A stretch of DNA of 64,000 nucleotides from Variovorax brevis (GCF_030317105.1 NZ_JASZYG010000014.1:86649-150648), one strand, 5' to 3'. Shown: positions 7,917 through 18,991, numbered from the stretch's first letter. Numbers and translations: made by a program. Notes: generated from the sequence alone by a model not told the origin.

Positions 7917-9308
7917 TCAAACAAGCGCCGTCGGCCCCACCAGATGCACACGCGCAATCAACCCCTTGCAGCCTTCGCGGTTGAGCAATTCGATCTGCAT
8001 GCCATGCCGCACGCCCGCCCCCTGCGCAATCGCCAGTCCCAGGCCGCTGCCGCCCACCGGCGAGCCCGGCACGCGAAAGAACCGGTCGAACACGCGCGAC
8101 ATCAGTTCCGGCGGGATGCCCGGTCCGTTGTCCACCACGTCCACAACCGGTCGCCCGGCCAGCGCATACAGGCGCACATCGACCACGCCGCCCTCGGGCG
8201 AATAGCGCACTGCGTTGTCAATCAGGTTATCGAACACGGTGCGCAGTTCTGCGGCCGGCACGTCGACCTCCGTCGCGCCATGGCCCTCGAAGCCGATGTC
8301 CACATGCCGCCGGTCCGCCAGCGCTATGAGTTGCCCGACGCTTTCACGCAGCACCGCGGCAACGTTGACGCCCGATTCGCGGTCGCCCTCATCGCGCCGC
8401 GCACAGCTTGCGGTCACCGCAGCCGTGGGCGTGTCTTGGCGCGACAGGCGCAACAGTTGCTCGGTCAGGTGCCGGGCACGCGTCACGCCGGCTTCGAGCT
8501 GCTCGAAGCGATCGCTGGCCTCGCCCCGCGGAATCAGCGCCCGCAGGTTCTCGATCTGCAGGCCGATCGCCGTGATGGGCGTGCGCAGCTCGTGCGCTGC
8601 GTCCTGCACAAAGCGCCGCTGCGTCGCGAGCGCGCCGCGCAGCCGCGCGAGCACGCTGTTGAAAGCCACGACCAGCGGGCCGATTTCTTCCGGCACGCGC
8701 GTCACGGGCAACTCGTCGGGGCTGCGTTCGTCCTGCGCTGCAATGTCGTGCGCGACGACACGCAGTGATCGCGACCCCGCCCCCACGATGAGCCACAGCA
8801 CCAGCAGCGACACAGGCAGCAGCAGCACGATGGGCAGGCTCTCCAGCAAGGCGCGGCGCGTGGCACGGTGGCGCCGGAACGCCGCGCTCTGGATGACCTG
8901 CACGCGCGGCTGGCCGGCATGCGCGCCAGGCGGCGCGGTGTACACCCGCCAGCGGTCGTCGACCTGCGATGCGGCGTTCACATCCTGCACGCCGGGCGTG
9001 GGCTGCAGCGCCATCGTCAGCGGCGCCCATGAGTTGGCCAGCAAGGCCTGCCCGTCCGCGCTCCACAGTTGCACGATGAAGGCCCCGCCCTGGATCGCCT
9101 TCTCGCCCGCCGTCGGCGGCAGTGCCAGCGGGTCGCGGTCGCCCGAATGCGACTCGGCGACCAAGCGCATCTGCTCGTCCATGAAGGTGTCGATGAGGCG
9201 CCCGTAGGCCAGATAGGAAAACAGCGCGGTGACCGCCGTGGCCACCAGATGAAGCATGACCAGCGACCACCACAGCTGACGCCGCAGCGAGTGGGGTCGC
9301 GCCATCAT
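7917..9308 (-). CDS. Two-component sensor histidine kinase (OmpR-partner, QseC/TctE type)
   Basis: Inner-membrane kinase of 463 aa. Transmembrane helix 1 (LWWSLVMLHLVATAVTALF) and a second helix (LPIVLLLPVSLLVLWLIVG, about residues 155-175) bracket a periplasmic sensor region of about 120 residues. These are followed by a HAMP-like linker, a HisKA box with phospho-acceptor His (AHELRTPITAIGLQ), and a HATPase domain with N box (NLIDNAVRYSP), DNGPGIP and SGLGLAIAQ. The ATG overlaps the regulator's stop (ATGATG), so regulator and kinase are made from one message. Stimulus unknown. Of the overlapping ATGs, the first (9308) gives the tightest coupling. Confidence 0.9.
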   Translation of the reverse strand: MMARPHSLRRQLWWSLVMLHLVATAVTALFSYLAYGRLIDTFMDEQMRLVAESHSGDRDPLALPPTAGEKAIQGGAFIVQLWSADGQALLANSWAPLTMALQPTPGVQDVNAASQVDDRWRVYTAPPGAHAGQPRVQVIQSAAFRRHRATRRALLESLPIVLLLPVSLLVLWLIVGAGSRSLRVVAHDIAAQDERSPDELPVTRVPEEIGPLVVAFNSVLARLRGALATQRRFVQDAAHELRTPITAIGLQIENLRALIPRGEASDRFEQLEAGVTRARHLTEQLLRLSRQDTPTAAVTASCARRDEGDRESGVNVAAVLRESVGQLIALADRRHVDIGFEGHGATEVDVPAAELRTVFDNLIDNAVRYSPEGGVVDVRLYALAGRPVVDVVDNGPGIPPELMSRVFDRFFRVPGSPVGGSGLGLAIAQGAGVRHGMQIELLNREGCKGLIARVHLVGPTALV

Positions 9309-9988
9309 CCAGCAGAAGAAGATGAAGCAGAAGACGGCAGCACCCGCCACCCCAGTCCGCGCACGTTGCGGATCGCATCGGGGCCGAGCTTGCGGCGCAT
9401 GCCGTGGATGAGCACGTCCACGGCGTTGCTCGTCACTTCCTCGCCCCAGCCGTAGATGCGGTTTTCCAGCTGCTCGCGCGAGAGGATGGCGCCGGGGCGC
9501 TCCAGCAGCGCGTGCAGCAGCGCGAATTCACGCGCGGTCAATGCTTCGCGCCGGCCTTCGAGCATGACCTCTCGCGTCGTCAAGTCAAGTTGCAAGGCGC
9601 CGGTGCCGATGACCGAATGCGCGCTGCCGTCGCGCCGGCGCACCACCGCGCGCATGCGCGCCAGCAGTTCGCGAAACTCGAAGGGCTTGAGCAGGTAGTC
9701 GTCTGCGCCCAGGTCCAGACCGTTGATGCGGTCATCGAGGCCATCGCGCGCCGTGAGCACGACCACCGGCGTGGTGTCGCCGCGTTGCCGGGCGCGGCGC
9801 AGCACGTCGGTGCCATCCTGCGCGGGCAGGCCCAGGTCGAGCAGGGCGCAGGTGTAGCCGCCGTCACCCAAGGCGCTGAGCGCCAGCGGCCCGTTGCGCA
9901 CCCAATCGACCGACCAGCCGGCGCCCTCGAGCGCCTGCACCAGGCCGCGGCCGATCATCTCGTCGTCTTCTGCCACCAGTACACGCAC
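9305..9988 (-). CDS. OmpR/QseB-family response regulator
   Basis: 227 aa starting at GTG 9988 with AAGGA seven bases upstream, which places MRVLVAEDDEM at the N-terminus as expected. The receiver domain carries the acidic pair EDD, phospho-acceptor Asp in LLDLGLPAQDG, the Thr switch (VVVLTAR) and the Lys of LLKPFEF. A C-terminal winged helix (about residues 130-220) contains LTAREFALLHALLE, SREQLENRIYGW and VLIHGMRRKLG. It partners the kinase whose start overlaps its stop. A longer reading frame to 10036 exists, but the extension is not family-like. Confidence 0.93.
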   Translation of the reverse strand: MRVLVAEDDEMIGRGLVQALEGAGWSVDWVRNGPLALSALGDGGYTCALLDLGLPAQDGTDVLRRARQRGDTTPVVVLTARDGLDDRINGLDLGADDYLLKPFEFRELLARMRAVVRRRDGSAHSVIGTGALQLDLTTREVMLEGRREALTAREFALLHALLERPGAILSREQLENRIYGWGEEVTSNAVDVLIHGMRRKLGPDAIRNVRGLGWRVLPSSASSSSAG

Positions 9989-10095
9989 GATGAATTCCTT
10001 CCGGTTTCGGGTTGAAGTCGCCGCCGCTGGCGGCACCCCACCCTACCAACGCATTCTTATCGCCGGATGAGCAAGCCCGGCGCCGTCGCCGCCAA

Positions 10096-10860
10096 TCAGA
10101 AGCGCTCGTGCGGCGCCAGGTAGCGCCACTGACCCTGCGGCAGGTTGCCCAGCATCACGCGGCCAATGCGGATGCGCTTGAGTCCGACCACTTTCAGGCC
10201 CACGAGTTCACACATGCGGCGAATCTGGCGCTTCTTGCCTTCGGTGAGCACAAAGCGAAGCTGCTCTGGGTTCTGCCAGTCGACCTGCGCGCGCTTGAGG
10301 GGCTGGCCATCCAGGCTCAGGCCGAAACGCAGCCGTGCGAGTTGGTCCGGCGGAAACGCAGCCTGCGAATTGGTGGCGACCGGGCCATAGGACACGCGCA
10401 CCAGGTACTCCTTTTCCATGCCCGAGTCTTCGCCGATCAACTGGCGCGCGACGCGGCCGTCCTGCGTGAGCACGAGCAGCCCGACCGAGTCGATGTCCAG
10501 CCGGCCCGCGGGCGCCAGGCCGCGCAATTGCGTGGGCGAAAAACGGTTGCCCGTGGTGTCGCCCTTCCAGTGCGTGCGCGGGTTGATGAGCATCACGGCG
10601 GGCTCATGCCCGTCCTCGGCCTGCCCGCTCACATAGCCAACGGGCTTGTGCAACAGGATGGTCACCTGCGCCGCCTGCTGCCCGCGCGCCTTGGGGTCGA
10701 CCTCGATGCGGTCGCCGGGCAAGACCTTGACGCCCATGGCCGCCGGCTCGCCGTTGACGAGCACCCAGCCCCGGTCGATCCAGTCATCCGCCTCGCGGCG
10801 GGAGCACAGGCCGAGTTCGGCCATTCGTTTGTTGAGGCGGACGGGGGCGGCTTCGGACAT
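10096..10860 (-). CDS. rluF: 23S rRNA pseudouridine synthase, RluF/RluB-like
   Basis: 254 aa. An N-terminal S4 RNA-binding domain (LNKRMAELGLCSRREADDWI, VLVNGEPA) is followed by the RsuA/RluB/E/F catalytic domain. The catalytic Asp lies in the family motif PAGRLDIDSVGLLVLTQDG, and the C-terminal EGKKRQIRRMCELVGLKV and LPQGQWRYL motifs are complete. RluF converts U2604 of 23S rRNA to pseudouridine. RluF rather than RluB is suggested by the short central insert and general resemblance, but I cannot distinguish the subtype firmly. It lies 32 bp downstream of kdpE on the same strand and may be reached by kdp read-through. Confidence 0.88.
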   Translation of the reverse strand: MSEAAPVRLNKRMAELGLCSRREADDWIDRGWVLVNGEPAAMGVKVLPGDRIEVDPKARGQQAAQVTILLHKPVGYVSGQAEDGHEPAVMLINPRTHWKGDTTGNRFSPTQLRGLAPAGRLDIDSVGLLVLTQDGRVARQLIGEDSGMEKEYLVRVSYGPVATNSQAAFPPDQLARLRFGLSLDGQPLKRAQVDWQNPEQLRFVLTEGKKRQIRRMCELVGLKVVGLKRIRIGRVMLGNLPQGQWRYLAPHERF

Positions 10861-10892
10861 GCGGCGATTTTCGCTCAGCGCCCGCAACAGGT

Positions 10893-11585
10893 TCAGACCA
10901 CGAGGCGATAGCCGACCGCAGTCTCGGTCAACAGATGCCGCGGCTGCGCCGGGTCGGCTTCGAGCTTTTGCCGCAAATGGCCCATGTAGATGCGCAAGTA
11001 GTGGCTCTGCTCCGAATGCGATGGCCCCCACACCTCCCGCAGCAACTGGCGCTGCGTCAGCACGCGGCCGGCGTTGGCGACGAGCACCGACAGCAAGCGA
11101 TATTCGGTGGGCGTCAAATGCACCTCGTTGCCCGCGCGGCGCACGATGCGCGCGGCGCGGTCGACTTCCACCTCGCCGAAGCGGAAGCTGGGTGCCTCGG
11201 CCTCGCCGCCGGCCGCAGCGCGCGGGCGGCGCAGGTTGGCGCGCACGCGGGCCAGCAGTTCGCCGGTGCCAAAGGGCTTGGTGAGATAGTCGTCGGCACC
11301 GGCATCGAGCGCAGCGATCTTGTCGTTTTCATCCGAGCGGGCCGACAGCACGATGATCGGCACGGCCGACCAGCCGCGCACGTCCTGGATGAGCGCCGTG
11401 CCGTCGCCATCGGGCAGGCCGAGGTCGAGCACGATCAGGTCGGGCTGGCGCGTTCCGGCCGCCGCGAGGCCGTCGCGCATCGTCGCCGCCTCGTGCACCT
11501 GCCAGCCCTCGGCCTCGAGCGCGCCGCGCACGAAGCGGCGGATCTGGGGTTCGTCCTCGATGACGATGGCGGTGGGTGGGGGCAT
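10893..11585 (-). CDS. kdpE: KdpE, response regulator of the potassium uptake operon
   Basis: 230-aa OmpR-family regulator and the cognate partner of KdpD. The receiver domain shows the acidic pair (IEDEPQIRRFVRGALE, matching E. coli KdpE), phospho-acceptor Asp in LIVLDLGLPDGDG, and the conserved Lys in LTKPFGTGELLARV. The DNA-binding winged helix contains LTPTEYRLLSVLVANAGRV, LLREVWGPSHSEQSHYLRIY and LLTETAVGYRL, all KdpE hallmarks. It begins 18 bp after kdpD and is the last gene of the kdp set. In the known system, phosphorylated KdpE activates kdpFABC at low potassium. Confidence 0.97.
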   Translation of the reverse strand: MPPPTAIVIEDEPQIRRFVRGALEAEGWQVHEAATMRDGLAAAGTRQPDLIVLDLGLPDGDGTALIQDVRGWSAVPIIVLSARSDENDKIAALDAGADDYLTKPFGTGELLARVRANLRRPRAAAGGEAEAPSFRFGEVEVDRAARIVRRAGNEVHLTPTEYRLLSVLVANAGRVLTQRQLLREVWGPSHSEQSHYLRIYMGHLRQKLEADPAQPRHLLTETAVGYRLVV

Positions 11586-11603
11586 GTCGTTTCCGGGGGA
11601 ATG

Positions 11604-14345
11604 TCAGTCGGCGGGCAGTTCGGTCAGTTCAGGCGCGTCGGGCGGCGTCCGGCGCGGCAGCGTCACCGTGAATTCTGCGCCGCCGCCCTCGGCGTTCACC
11701 GCCTCGATCTCGCCACCGTGCGCGTTCACCACCGCCTTGCAGATCGCCAAGCCCAAGCCGACACCCGGCGTCGCGGACTCGGCCTGGCCGCGCGTGAACT
11801 TGTCGAACAGCGTGTGCTCCCGGCCCTTGAGGCTGGCGGGCAGGCCGGCGCCGTGGTCGCGCACCGAAAGAAGCAGCGACGTGTCGGTGACGCGCGCACC
11901 CACCACCACCGGCGGCGCGCCGTATTTGCCGGCGTTTTCCAGCAGGTTGACGAGCACGCGTTCGATCAGCACCGCATCGAATTCGACCAGCGGCAAGTCG
12001 GGCGGCAGATTCGTCTGCACGGCCATCTCGCCAAGCGCCGGACGCGCCGCGCGAATGGCGGCACCGACGGTTTCTTCCACGGATTGCCAGTCGCGCCGCA
12101 GGTTCACCGCGCCGCCGGCCATGCCGCTTTCCAGCCGCGCCATGTCCAGCAGGTTGCCCACCAGCGCATTGAGTTCGCGCGCCTGCTGCACGATGGCCCG
12201 CGCGGCCTGCGCCTTCGGCCCTTCCGGCAGGCCGCGCAAGGATTCGGCCAGCGCGATGAGCGCGGTGAGCGGCGTGCGCACGTCATGCGAAATGGCGCCG
12301 AGCAAGGCGTTGCGAAGGCGCTCCGATTCGATCTCGACCACCGCGCGCTGCGCCACGTCGACATAGTGCACACGCTCCAGCGCGATGGCGATCTGCCGCG
12401 CCAGCGTGTCGAGTTGCTGCGACTGCTCCGGTATCAGCAGCCAGCGCGGCTGCGCGGGCTGGAGGGCCAGCACGCCGCGCACGCGCATGGGCGCTTTCAA
12501 GGGAACGTAGTGCCACGCCTGCGCGGCCAGGGTGGAGGTGCCCAGTCCTGCGGGCTGGCCGTGGCGAAAGGCCCAGTCGGCCACGCTCGCGTCGAAGCCG
12601 GCGGGCGCCGTGTCGGGCAGCGTGAGGCGGTCATTGGCGTCGGTCACCAGCACCAGCGCTGGCCCGCCGAAGTGCCGCTGCGCGGCCGATGCGCCGATGG
12701 CCGTCACCTGCTCCGTTTGCAGCGCTGCCGAGAGATCGCGCGTGAGCTCGAACAGCGAGCGCGCGCGGCGCTCGCGGCTGTCCGACACGCCCGCTGAAAA
12801 TCGCAAGCCCGCCGTGAGTTGCCCCACCAGCAGCCCAACGGCCAGCATCACGCCAAAGGTCACCAGGTACTGCCAGTCGCTCACGGCAAAGGACAGGCGC
12901 GGCGTGACGAAAAAGAAGTCGAAGGCCGCCACGTTCAGCAGTGCACCGAAAGCCGCCGGCCCACGCCCGAAGCGCATCGCCACGCCCACCACGCCGAGCA
13001 GGTAGAGCATCACGATGTTCACGGATTCGAGCCAGCCGAGCAGCGGATGCGCGAGCAGCGTGATGAGCACGCTCGCCCCCAACGCCCACGCGTAGCCCGG
13101 CCAACGCATGCGCTGCCGTTCGGCGTCGCCATCGGTCGCACCGTCGATGTGTGCGGCACCGAGGGGTGCGCGCGGCAGGCGGCGCGAACTGCCCGGCGCA
13201 CCGGCCGTCACGATGTCCAGCGACGGCGCCAGCCGGGGCAATGCGCGCGAGATGCGCGGCGCCGTCCACATGCGTCGCCAGCCCGTGGCCTGCGACGGCT
13301 GCCCGATGACCACGGTCGCGCAATTGAGCCGCTGCGCCTGCGTGGCAATGGCTTGCGCCACGTCGTCGCCGGTCAGCACCGCCGTCGATGCGCCGAGTTC
13401 TTCCGCCAGTTGCAACACCGCCAGGATGCGGTCACGATGCGCTGCGTCCAGGCGCTGCAGCCGCGGCGTTTCGACATACGCGGCATGCCATCGCACATTG
13501 AGTTGCCCCGCCAGGCGCGCGGCGGTGCGCACCGTTTGCGCCGCGTCCTCATGCGGACCGACGCAGGCCAGAATTTCGCCCGAAGTGTTCCACGCCTGCA
13601 GCCCCGGCGCGGACTGCTCCACGCGCCATCCGCGCACGTCGTCTTCCACGTGCTCGGCCGTGCGGCGCAAGGCAATCTCGCGCAAGGCGATGAGGTTGCC
13701 CTTGCGAAAGAAATTCTGCGCGGCGCGTGCCGCTTGTTGTGGCAGGTAGACCTTGCCGGCCACAAGCCGGCTGGTGAGTTCATCCGGCGTCGCGTCGACG
13801 AAGACGACTTCCTCCGCGTCGTCGAGAACCGCGTCGGGCACCGTCTCGTGCACGCGCACGCCGGTGATGGCGCCGACGGTGCCGTTGAGGCTTTCCAGGT
13901 GCTGCACGTTCAGGGCCGACCACACGTCGATGCCGGCGGCGCGCAGTTCCTCGATGTCCTGCCAGCGCTTGGCGTGGCGCGAGCCCTGCACGTTGGAATG
14001 GGCGAGTTCGTCCACCAGGATCACCGCGGGCTTCCGGTGCAGGGCTGCGTCCAGGTCGAACTCCGCGAGCGTGTGGCCCCGGTACGCGACATGGCGCAGC
14101 GGCAGTTGCTCCAGGCCCGCCAGCAGCGCCGCAGTTTCCGCGCGTCCATGCGTTTCGACCACGCCGATGACGACATCGCGGCCGGCCTTGGGTTCGCGCT
14201 GCGCGGCGCTGAGCATTGCCCACGTCTTGCCGACGCCTGCGTTGGCGCCGAAGTAGATCCGCAGCTTGCCGCGCGAGGATTGCGCCTCGTCGGCGCGCAT
14301 CTGCGCGATCAGGTCGTCGGGATTGGGGCGCACGGGTTCCGGCAT
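11604..14345 (-). CDS. kdpD: KdpD, potassium-sensing histidine kinase
   Basis: 913 aa, full length. The N-terminal KdpD domain (about 20-230) has a Walker A (GANAGVGKTWAML) and the signature VDELAHSNVQGSRHAKRWQD. It is followed by a USP-like domain (about 250-375), four closely spaced membrane helices (about 410-500), a GAF-like domain and the kinase core. The core has phospho-acceptor His in GAISHDVRTPLTALIALAES, N box NLLENAGKYG, and DHGAGLP and GVGLGLAICKAVV ATP-lid motifs. In E. coli the protein senses low potassium and ionic conditions and controls KdpE. It lies 12 bp after kdpC and is co-transcribed with the pump genes. Confidence 0.97.
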   Translation of the reverse strand: MPEPVRPNPDDLIAQMRADEAQSSRGKLRIYFGANAGVGKTWAMLSAAQREPKAGRDVVIGVVETHGRAETAALLAGLEQLPLRHVAYRGHTLAEFDLDAALHRKPAVILVDELAHSNVQGSRHAKRWQDIEELRAAGIDVWSALNVQHLESLNGTVGAITGVRVHETVPDAVLDDAEEVVFVDATPDELTSRLVAGKVYLPQQAARAAQNFFRKGNLIALREIALRRTAEHVEDDVRGWRVEQSAPGLQAWNTSGEILACVGPHEDAAQTVRTAARLAGQLNVRWHAAYVETPRLQRLDAAHRDRILAVLQLAEELGASTAVLTGDDVAQAIATQAQRLNCATVVIGQPSQATGWRRMWTAPRISRALPRLAPSLDIVTAGAPGSSRRLPRAPLGAAHIDGATDGDAERQRMRWPGYAWALGASVLITLLAHPLLGWLESVNIVMLYLLGVVGVAMRFGRGPAAFGALLNVAAFDFFFVTPRLSFAVSDWQYLVTFGVMLAVGLLVGQLTAGLRFSAGVSDSRERRARSLFELTRDLSAALQTEQVTAIGASAAQRHFGGPALVLVTDANDRLTLPDTAPAGFDASVADWAFRHGQPAGLGTSTLAAQAWHYVPLKAPMRVRGVLALQPAQPRWLLIPEQSQQLDTLARQIAIALERVHYVDVAQRAVVEIESERLRNALLGAISHDVRTPLTALIALAESLRGLPEGPKAQAARAIVQQARELNALVGNLLDMARLESGMAGGAVNLRRDWQSVEETVGAAIRAARPALGEMAVQTNLPPDLPLVEFDAVLIERVLVNLLENAGKYGAPPVVVGARVTDTSLLLSVRDHGAGLPASLKGREHTLFDKFTRGQAESATPGVGLGLAICKAVVNAHGGEIEAVNAEGGGAEFTVTLPRRTPPDAPELTELPAD

Positions 14346-14357
14346 GTGGCGCGCAGG

Positions 14358-14933
14358 TTATCGCATGGCGTCCAGATCCATGTTGAGTGCGAGCACGTTG
14401 ACGCGCTCCTCGCCGAGGAAGCCGAGCAAGGGCCCTTCGGTGTGGCGGTCGATCAGCGCAGCGAGCGGATCGGCCGGCACGTTGCGCGCCTTGGCCACCC
14501 GCGCGATCTGGTAACGGGCCGCCGCCGGCGTGATGTGCGGATCAAGTCCGCTGGCCGATGCGGTGACCAGGTCGACCGGCACCTGTGCGCCCGCTTCGGG
14601 GTCTGCTTCGCGCAGCGCCTTGATGCGCGCAGCCACGGCCTCGGTCAGCGCCGGATTGAGCGGCCCCATGTTCGATCCCCCCGAAGCCAGCGCGTTGTAC
14701 GGCTTGTCGCCCGTGGCCGACGGCCGGCCCCAGAAGTGCTTCGCATCGCTGAAGTCCTGGCCGATCAACAACGAGCCCACCGGCTTGCCATCAGCGCCGT
14801 TCACCAGACTGCCGCGAGCCTGCGCCGGAAAGGCCACCTGCGCCACGCCGGTCACGGCAAGGGGATAGAGAAGCCCCGTGATCACGCTCAGTGCGATGAA
14901 CAAAACAAGCGCAGGACGAAGAATGCTTTTCAT
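14358..14933 (-). CDS. kdpC: KdpC, potassium-transporting ATPase subunit C
   Basis: 191 aa with one N-terminal membrane helix (LRPALVLFIALSVITGLLYP) and a periplasmic/soluble domain carrying the KdpC signatures GSLLIGQDFSDAKHFWGRPS, ASGGSNMGP and ASASGLDPHITPAAA. KdpC stabilises the KdpFABC complex. The length matches the family. AGGAG stands before ATG 14933, 17 bp downstream of kdpB. The C-terminus (NVLALNMDLDAM) is typical. Confidence 0.97.
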   Translation of the reverse strand: MKSILRPALVLFIALSVITGLLYPLAVTGVAQVAFPAQARGSLVNGADGKPVGSLLIGQDFSDAKHFWGRPSATGDKPYNALASGGSNMGPLNPALTEAVAARIKALREADPEAGAQVPVDLVTASASGLDPHITPAAARYQIARVAKARNVPADPLAALIDRHTEGPLLGFLGEERVNVLALNMDLDAMR

Positions 14934-14950
14934 TTTCTGTATCTCCTGAA

Positions 14951-17053
14951 TCAAACCAGCCCGGCGACAGCCAGCAGCATGTCGATGGCCTTGATGCCGA
15001 TGAAGGGCACGATCAATCCGCCCAGCCCGTAGATGGCCAGGTTGCGGCGCAGCAGCGCCGCGGCGCCCACCGGCCGATAGCGCACGCCCTTGAGCGCCAG
15101 CGGAATCAGGAACACGATCACGAGCGCATTGAAGATCACCGCCGACAGGATGGCCGACGACGGACTCGCCAGCGCCATCACGTTCAGCGCCGACAACTGC
15201 GGATAGGTCGACACGAAGATCGCGGGAATGATCGCGAAGTACTTCGCCACGTCGTTCGCGATCGAGAAGGTGGTGAGCGAGCCGCGCGTCATGAGGAGCG
15301 CCTTGCCCGTCTCCACGACTTCGAGCAGCTTGGTCGGATTGGAGTCCAGGTCGACCATGTTGCCAGCCTCCTTCGCGGCCTGCGTGCCGCTGCCCATCGC
15401 CACGGCCACGTCGGCTTGCGCCAGGGCGGGCGCGTCGTTGGTGCCGTCGCCCGTCATCGCGACGAGGCGTCCGTCGTTCTGGTAGCGGCGGATGAGCGCG
15501 AGTTTGTCCTCGGGCGTCGCTTCCGCGAGGAAATCGTCCACGCCGGCCTCGGCCGCGATGGCGGCGGCCGTGAGCTTGTTGTCGCCGGTGATCATCACCG
15601 TCTTGATCCCCATGCGGCGCAGTTGCGCGAAGCGTTCGCTGATGCCGGTCTTGACCACGTCCTTGAGTTCGACGACGCCCATGACGCGCCCGCCTTCGGC
15701 CACGGCCAGCGGCGTGCTGCCGCGGCGCGCGATGTCGTCGGCCGTGCGGAGGACTTCCGTCGGCATCACGCCGCGCAGGCATTCCACATGCTTGCGCACC
15801 GCCTCCACGGCGCCCTTGCGCAGCACGATGGGCTTGGCGTCCTGGCTGTCCGGCGCAGCGGGCAGGTCGACGCCGCTCATGCGCGTTTGCGCGGTGAAGG
15901 GCACGAAGTGCGTGCATGGGGCGGCCGACGTCTCGGTCCCGCCGCGCCGCGCCAGTTCGACGATGCTGCGGCCTTCCGGCGTTTCATCCGGCAGCGATGC
16001 GAGCAAGGCGGCCCGCACCAAGCGGTCGCGCGAGACGCCCGGCGCCGGAAACCACGCGCTCGCCTGACGGTTGCCGTGCGTGATGGTGCCGGTCTTGTCG
16101 AGCAGCAGCACGTCGATGTCGCCGGCGGCTTCCACCGCGCGGCCCGATGTCGCGATCACGTTGGCCTGCATCATCCGGCTCATGCCCGCCACGCCGACGG
16201 CTGACAGCAGGCCGCCGATGGTGGTCGGGATCAGGCATACGAGCAGCGCGATGAGCGCGGTCAGCGAAACGACCGTGCCCGCTTTCGCGGCTTCGACGCT
16301 GAAGATCGAGAAAGGCAGCAACGTCACCGTCACCATCAGGAACACGATGGTGAGTGCCACCAGCAGGATGGTGAGCGCGATCTCGTTGGGCGTCTTCTGG
16401 CGCCGCGCGCTTTCGACCATGCCGATCATGCGATCGAGGAAGGACTCGCCGGGGTTCACCGTGATGCGCACCACCAGCCAATCCGACAGCACGCGGGTGC
16501 CGCCAGTCACGGCCGAGAAGTCGCCACCCGATTCGCGCACCACCGGCGCAGATTCGCCGGTGATGGCGCTTTCGTCGACCGAGGCGACGCCCTGGATGAC
16601 TTCGCCGTCGAGCGGAATGGTGTCGCCGGCTTCGACGAGCACCACATCGTCACGCCGCAAGTTCGGCGCCTGTTCAGGAAGGAAGGCTGAACCGTAAAAC
16701 GGCTCCTTCAACTTCTTCGCCCAAGTGTCCTTGCGCATGCCCCGCAGCGACGCCGCCTGCGCCTTGCTGCGCCCTTCGGCCAGCGCCTCCGCAAAGTTGG
16801 CGAAGAGGACAGTGAACCAAAGCCAGATCGACACGGCGAGCACGAAGGCCGGCGGCATGCCGGTGTCGCCCGGAAAGCCCAACGAATGCACCCACAGCGT
16901 GGTCGTCATGATGCTGCCGACGTACACGACGAACATCACGGGATTGCGCCACTGCACGCGCGGGTCGAGCTTGGCGATGGCGCTCCACAGCGCGGGCTTG
17001 AGCAGCACCGGGTCGAGCAGCGAAAGGGAGGTTCTGGTTTGCATGGTGTTCAC
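14951..17053 (-). CDS. kdpB: KdpB, P-type ATPase subunit of the Kdp potassium pump
   Basis: 700 aa (from GTG 17053; ATG 17044 is the alternative). The ATP-hydrolysing subunit of KdpFABC, in the inner membrane. Landmarks are the TGES actuator motif (AITGESAPVVRESGG), the phosphorylated Asp in LLLDKTGTITHGNR, the nucleotide-domain signature TGDNKLTAAAIAAEAGVDDF and the hinge TGDGTNDAPALAQADVAVAMG. It also has the Kdp-specific NMVDLDSNPTKLLEVVETGK stretch. The GTG follows the kdpA stop directly (TGAGTG), indicating translational coupling. Confidence 0.97.
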   Translation of the reverse strand: MNTMQTRTSLSLLDPVLLKPALWSAIAKLDPRVQWRNPVMFVVYVGSIMTTTLWVHSLGFPGDTGMPPAFVLAVSIWLWFTVLFANFAEALAEGRSKAQAASLRGMRKDTWAKKLKEPFYGSAFLPEQAPNLRRDDVVLVEAGDTIPLDGEVIQGVASVDESAITGESAPVVRESGGDFSAVTGGTRVLSDWLVVRITVNPGESFLDRMIGMVESARRQKTPNEIALTILLVALTIVFLMVTVTLLPFSIFSVEAAKAGTVVSLTALIALLVCLIPTTIGGLLSAVGVAGMSRMMQANVIATSGRAVEAAGDIDVLLLDKTGTITHGNRQASAWFPAPGVSRDRLVRAALLASLPDETPEGRSIVELARRGGTETSAAPCTHFVPFTAQTRMSGVDLPAAPDSQDAKPIVLRKGAVEAVRKHVECLRGVMPTEVLRTADDIARRGSTPLAVAEGGRVMGVVELKDVVKTGISERFAQLRRMGIKTVMITGDNKLTAAAIAAEAGVDDFLAEATPEDKLALIRRYQNDGRLVAMTGDGTNDAPALAQADVAVAMGSGTQAAKEAGNMVDLDSNPTKLLEVVETGKALLMTRGSLTTFSIANDVAKYFAIIPAIFVSTYPQLSALNVMALASPSSAILSAVIFNALVIVFLIPLALKGVRYRPVGAAALLRRNLAIYGLGGLIVPFIGIKAIDMLLAVAGLV

Positions 17054-18787
<1,734 letters not shown>

Positions 18788-18788
18788 G

Positions 18789-18887
18789 TCAGAACTCCTC
18801 GGCGCAGATCAGGGCAAAGACCAGATAGGCGAAGAGCCCCACGGCAATCAGCCCGCCCAAGCCGTAAAGCACTTCCAGCCCGATCAT
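18789..18887 (-). CDS. kdpF: KdpF, small stabilising subunit of the Kdp pump
   Basis: 32-aa single-helix membrane peptide: it starts MIGLEVLYGLGGLIAVGLF, continues AYLVFALICAEEF and then stops. Size, single hydrophobic helix and position immediately before kdpA identify KdpF, which binds between KdpA and KdpB and stabilises the complex. Its ATG overlaps the stop of an upstream 35-codon frame (ATGA), and its stop lies one base before the kdpA GTG. It is short enough to be missed by automatic gene callers. Confidence 0.93.
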   Translation of the reverse strand: MIGLEVLYGLGGLIAVGLFAYLVFALICAEEF

Positions 18888-18991
18888 GATTTTTCCCCTG
18901 GGCCCGGCCGCTCCAGCCGAACCAGCCCGTCAACCCCCTTGACCAATGCGACCCAAAACACGGCGAGGGTCGCGATCCAAACGATGTCCAT
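18884..18991 (-). CDS. 35-aa membrane peptide translationally coupled to kdpF
   Basis: A small open frame (MDIVWIATLAVFWVALVK, then a basic tail GVDGLVRLERPGPGEKS) at the head of the kdp operon. It has a good Shine-Dalgarno (GGAG seven bases upstream), one hydrophobic helix followed by positively charged residues, and a stop that overlaps the kdpF start (ATGA). These features support translation. It could be a leader peptide that couples translation into kdpF, or an extra small Kdp-associated subunit. I do not know an experimentally characterised homologue. The call rests on position, ribosome site and composition. Confidence 0.6.
   Translation of the reverse strand: MDIVWIATLAVFWVALVKGVDGLVRLERPGPGEKS

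Noticed and set aside
10935..15032. Long plus-strand open frames opposite kdpD, kdpC and kdpE
   Set aside because: These are codon-bias shadows of GC-rich genes: Arg/His/Gln-rich, with no domains and no ribosome sites.
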